64,000 bases of DNA from Clostridiales bacterium (GTDB lineage Bacteria; Bacillota; Clostridia; Oscillospirales; CAG-272). The DNA lies in the NCBI GenBank assembly GCA_012514145.1, contig JAAZAV010000021.1, positions 1 through 64,000 on the forward strand, written 5' to 3'. Position 1 is the stretch's first letter, and each line of letters begins with the position of its first letter. Shown piece by piece: positions 63,378 to 64,000 of the stretch. A model generated the notes under the pieces. The model was not told the DNA's origin and made no database searches. It worked only from the letters and a program-made list of their open reading frames with translations. Both the position numbers and the translations under genes were made by a program.

Positions 63378-64000
63378 TCAGTTTTCGAGAGTTTCGCCCG
63401 TGAGCAGCCGTCCGAGAGTCGAATCGGCACCGATAACAACCGTCTTTTCCTCACCGTTCAGCGATGCTTTGAGCGCTTCAAGCGAAAGCGTAAACTCATA
63501 GAAATTCTTTTTGTCATCGGTGTTATAGGCTTCAGCCAACATGCGCATGTACTCGGCTTCGCCTTCCGCTTCAAGCTTGGCGGCTTCCGCAGCCGCGTTG
63601 GACTTTATTATATTTACTTCCTTGTCTGTGTCATTGCGTATAAGCGATGCCTCATACTGACCGTCTGCGGTATATTTCTCGGCGATCTGCTGACGGTCGG
63701 AGATCATACGGGCATATACCGCCTGCTCGTTTGCTTCGGGCAGATCGAGGCGTTTAACCTTGACGTCTATAATATCAATGCCATATGTCTTTGAAATATC
63801 CGCTACATCGGCGGTAATTCGCTCGTAGATGTCGTTTCTTTCGGAAGCGTCGTTGTCATTGATAATGTCGTTCTGCTTTATATTGCCCATTGCGTTTTTA
63901 AGGGCGTTGTAGGTAATCGCGTTAAGCCTGGTCTCCGCTTCGGTCATTGTGCCCAGCGTCTTATAGAAGGTAAGCGGGTCGTTAATCTCCCATACCACAT
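63378..64000 (-). CDS. hflC: HflC-like SPFH membrane protease modulator, C-terminal part
   Basis: The visible 207 residues are the C-terminal two thirds of an SPFH (band 7) protein. The gene is cut by the window end, so the start and membrane anchor are missing. WEINDPLTFYKTLG, the ITADVADISKTYGIDIIDVKVKRLDLP segment and the following coiled stretch EAAKLEAEGEAEYMRML match HflC, which with HflK regulates the FtsH protease at the membrane. It ends five bases before a GNAT gene. A partner hflK would be expected upstream outside the window. Confidence 0.85.
   Translation of the reverse strand, partial: VVWEINDPLTFYKTLGTMTEAETRLNAITYNALKNAMGNIKQNDIINDNDASERNDIYERITADVADISKTYGIDIIDVKVKRLDLPEANEQAVYARMISDRQQIAEKYTADGQYEASLIRNDTDKEVNIIKSNAAAEAAKLEAEGEAEYMRMLAEAYNTDDKKNFYEFTLSLEALKASLNGEEKTVVIGADSTLGRLLTGETLEN

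Overview
The window looks like chromosomal DNA of an uncultured anaerobic Bacillota, most likely of class Clostridia. The evidence is lipobox and cell-wall-sorting-like signals, AddAB rather than RecBCD, a pyrophosphate-dependent phosphofructokinase, strong AGGAGG ribosome sites and sigma-A promoters of textbook form. The load of glycoside hydrolases and sugar-binding lipoproteins suggests a plant-polysaccharide or host-glycan degrader from a gut or digester. That habitat is an inference.

Left part (1-31.6 kb). The window opens with the last codons and right end of an IS30-family element. Carbohydrate genes dominate what follows. A minus-strand operon runs GH127, Gfo/Idh/MocA oxidoreductase, sugar-binding lipoprotein, GH13 (8661 down to 2723). 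Next to it are a divergent lipoprotein/glycerophosphodiesterase pair, a sialidase-like propeller gene with a membrane protein and a lipoprotein serpin, an ECF-transporter S component, a further binding lipoprotein, recQ, and an overlapping pair ending in a FAD-dependent oxidoreductase. A tightly packed plus-strand operon (20891-31540) then encodes a binding lipoprotein, two tandem paralogous clan-A-like glycosidases, a GH36 alpha-galactosidase and a 1059-residue DUF5107-TPR protein. Four paralogous solute-binding lipoproteins lie in this half, and none has a permease gene beside it.

Middle (31.6-57.8 kb). This part is mostly housekeeping: a YciA-type thioesterase, tRNA-Pro(GGG), an orphan glycyl radical enzyme, a minus-strand run of gyrB-like gene, addB, addA and a GH99/WbsX-like gene, a short QueG-like protein with an inositol-monophosphatase-family gene, a ThuA-like/oxidoreductase pair, PPi-phosphofructokinase with nitroreductase, tRNA-Glu(CTC), guaB, two convergent sugar-phosphate isomerase/epimerase-like genes, a zeta-toxin-like kinase with a small partner, and a PepV/Sapep-type dipeptidase.

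Right end (57.8-64 kb). Two secreted proteins (a beta-sandwich-like protein and a CBM9-like protein) share the same C-terminal sorting-like tail. They are followed by a second FAD-dependent oxidoreductase under a palindromic operator candidate. The window ends in a minus-strand run of hflC (cut by the window edge), a GNAT gene and an aspartate carbamoyltransferase carrying a fused PyrI-type zinc knuckle. No rRNA, CRISPR array, phage or recognisable riboswitch was seen. Starts were chosen mainly by Shine-Dalgarno position and signal-peptide placement.
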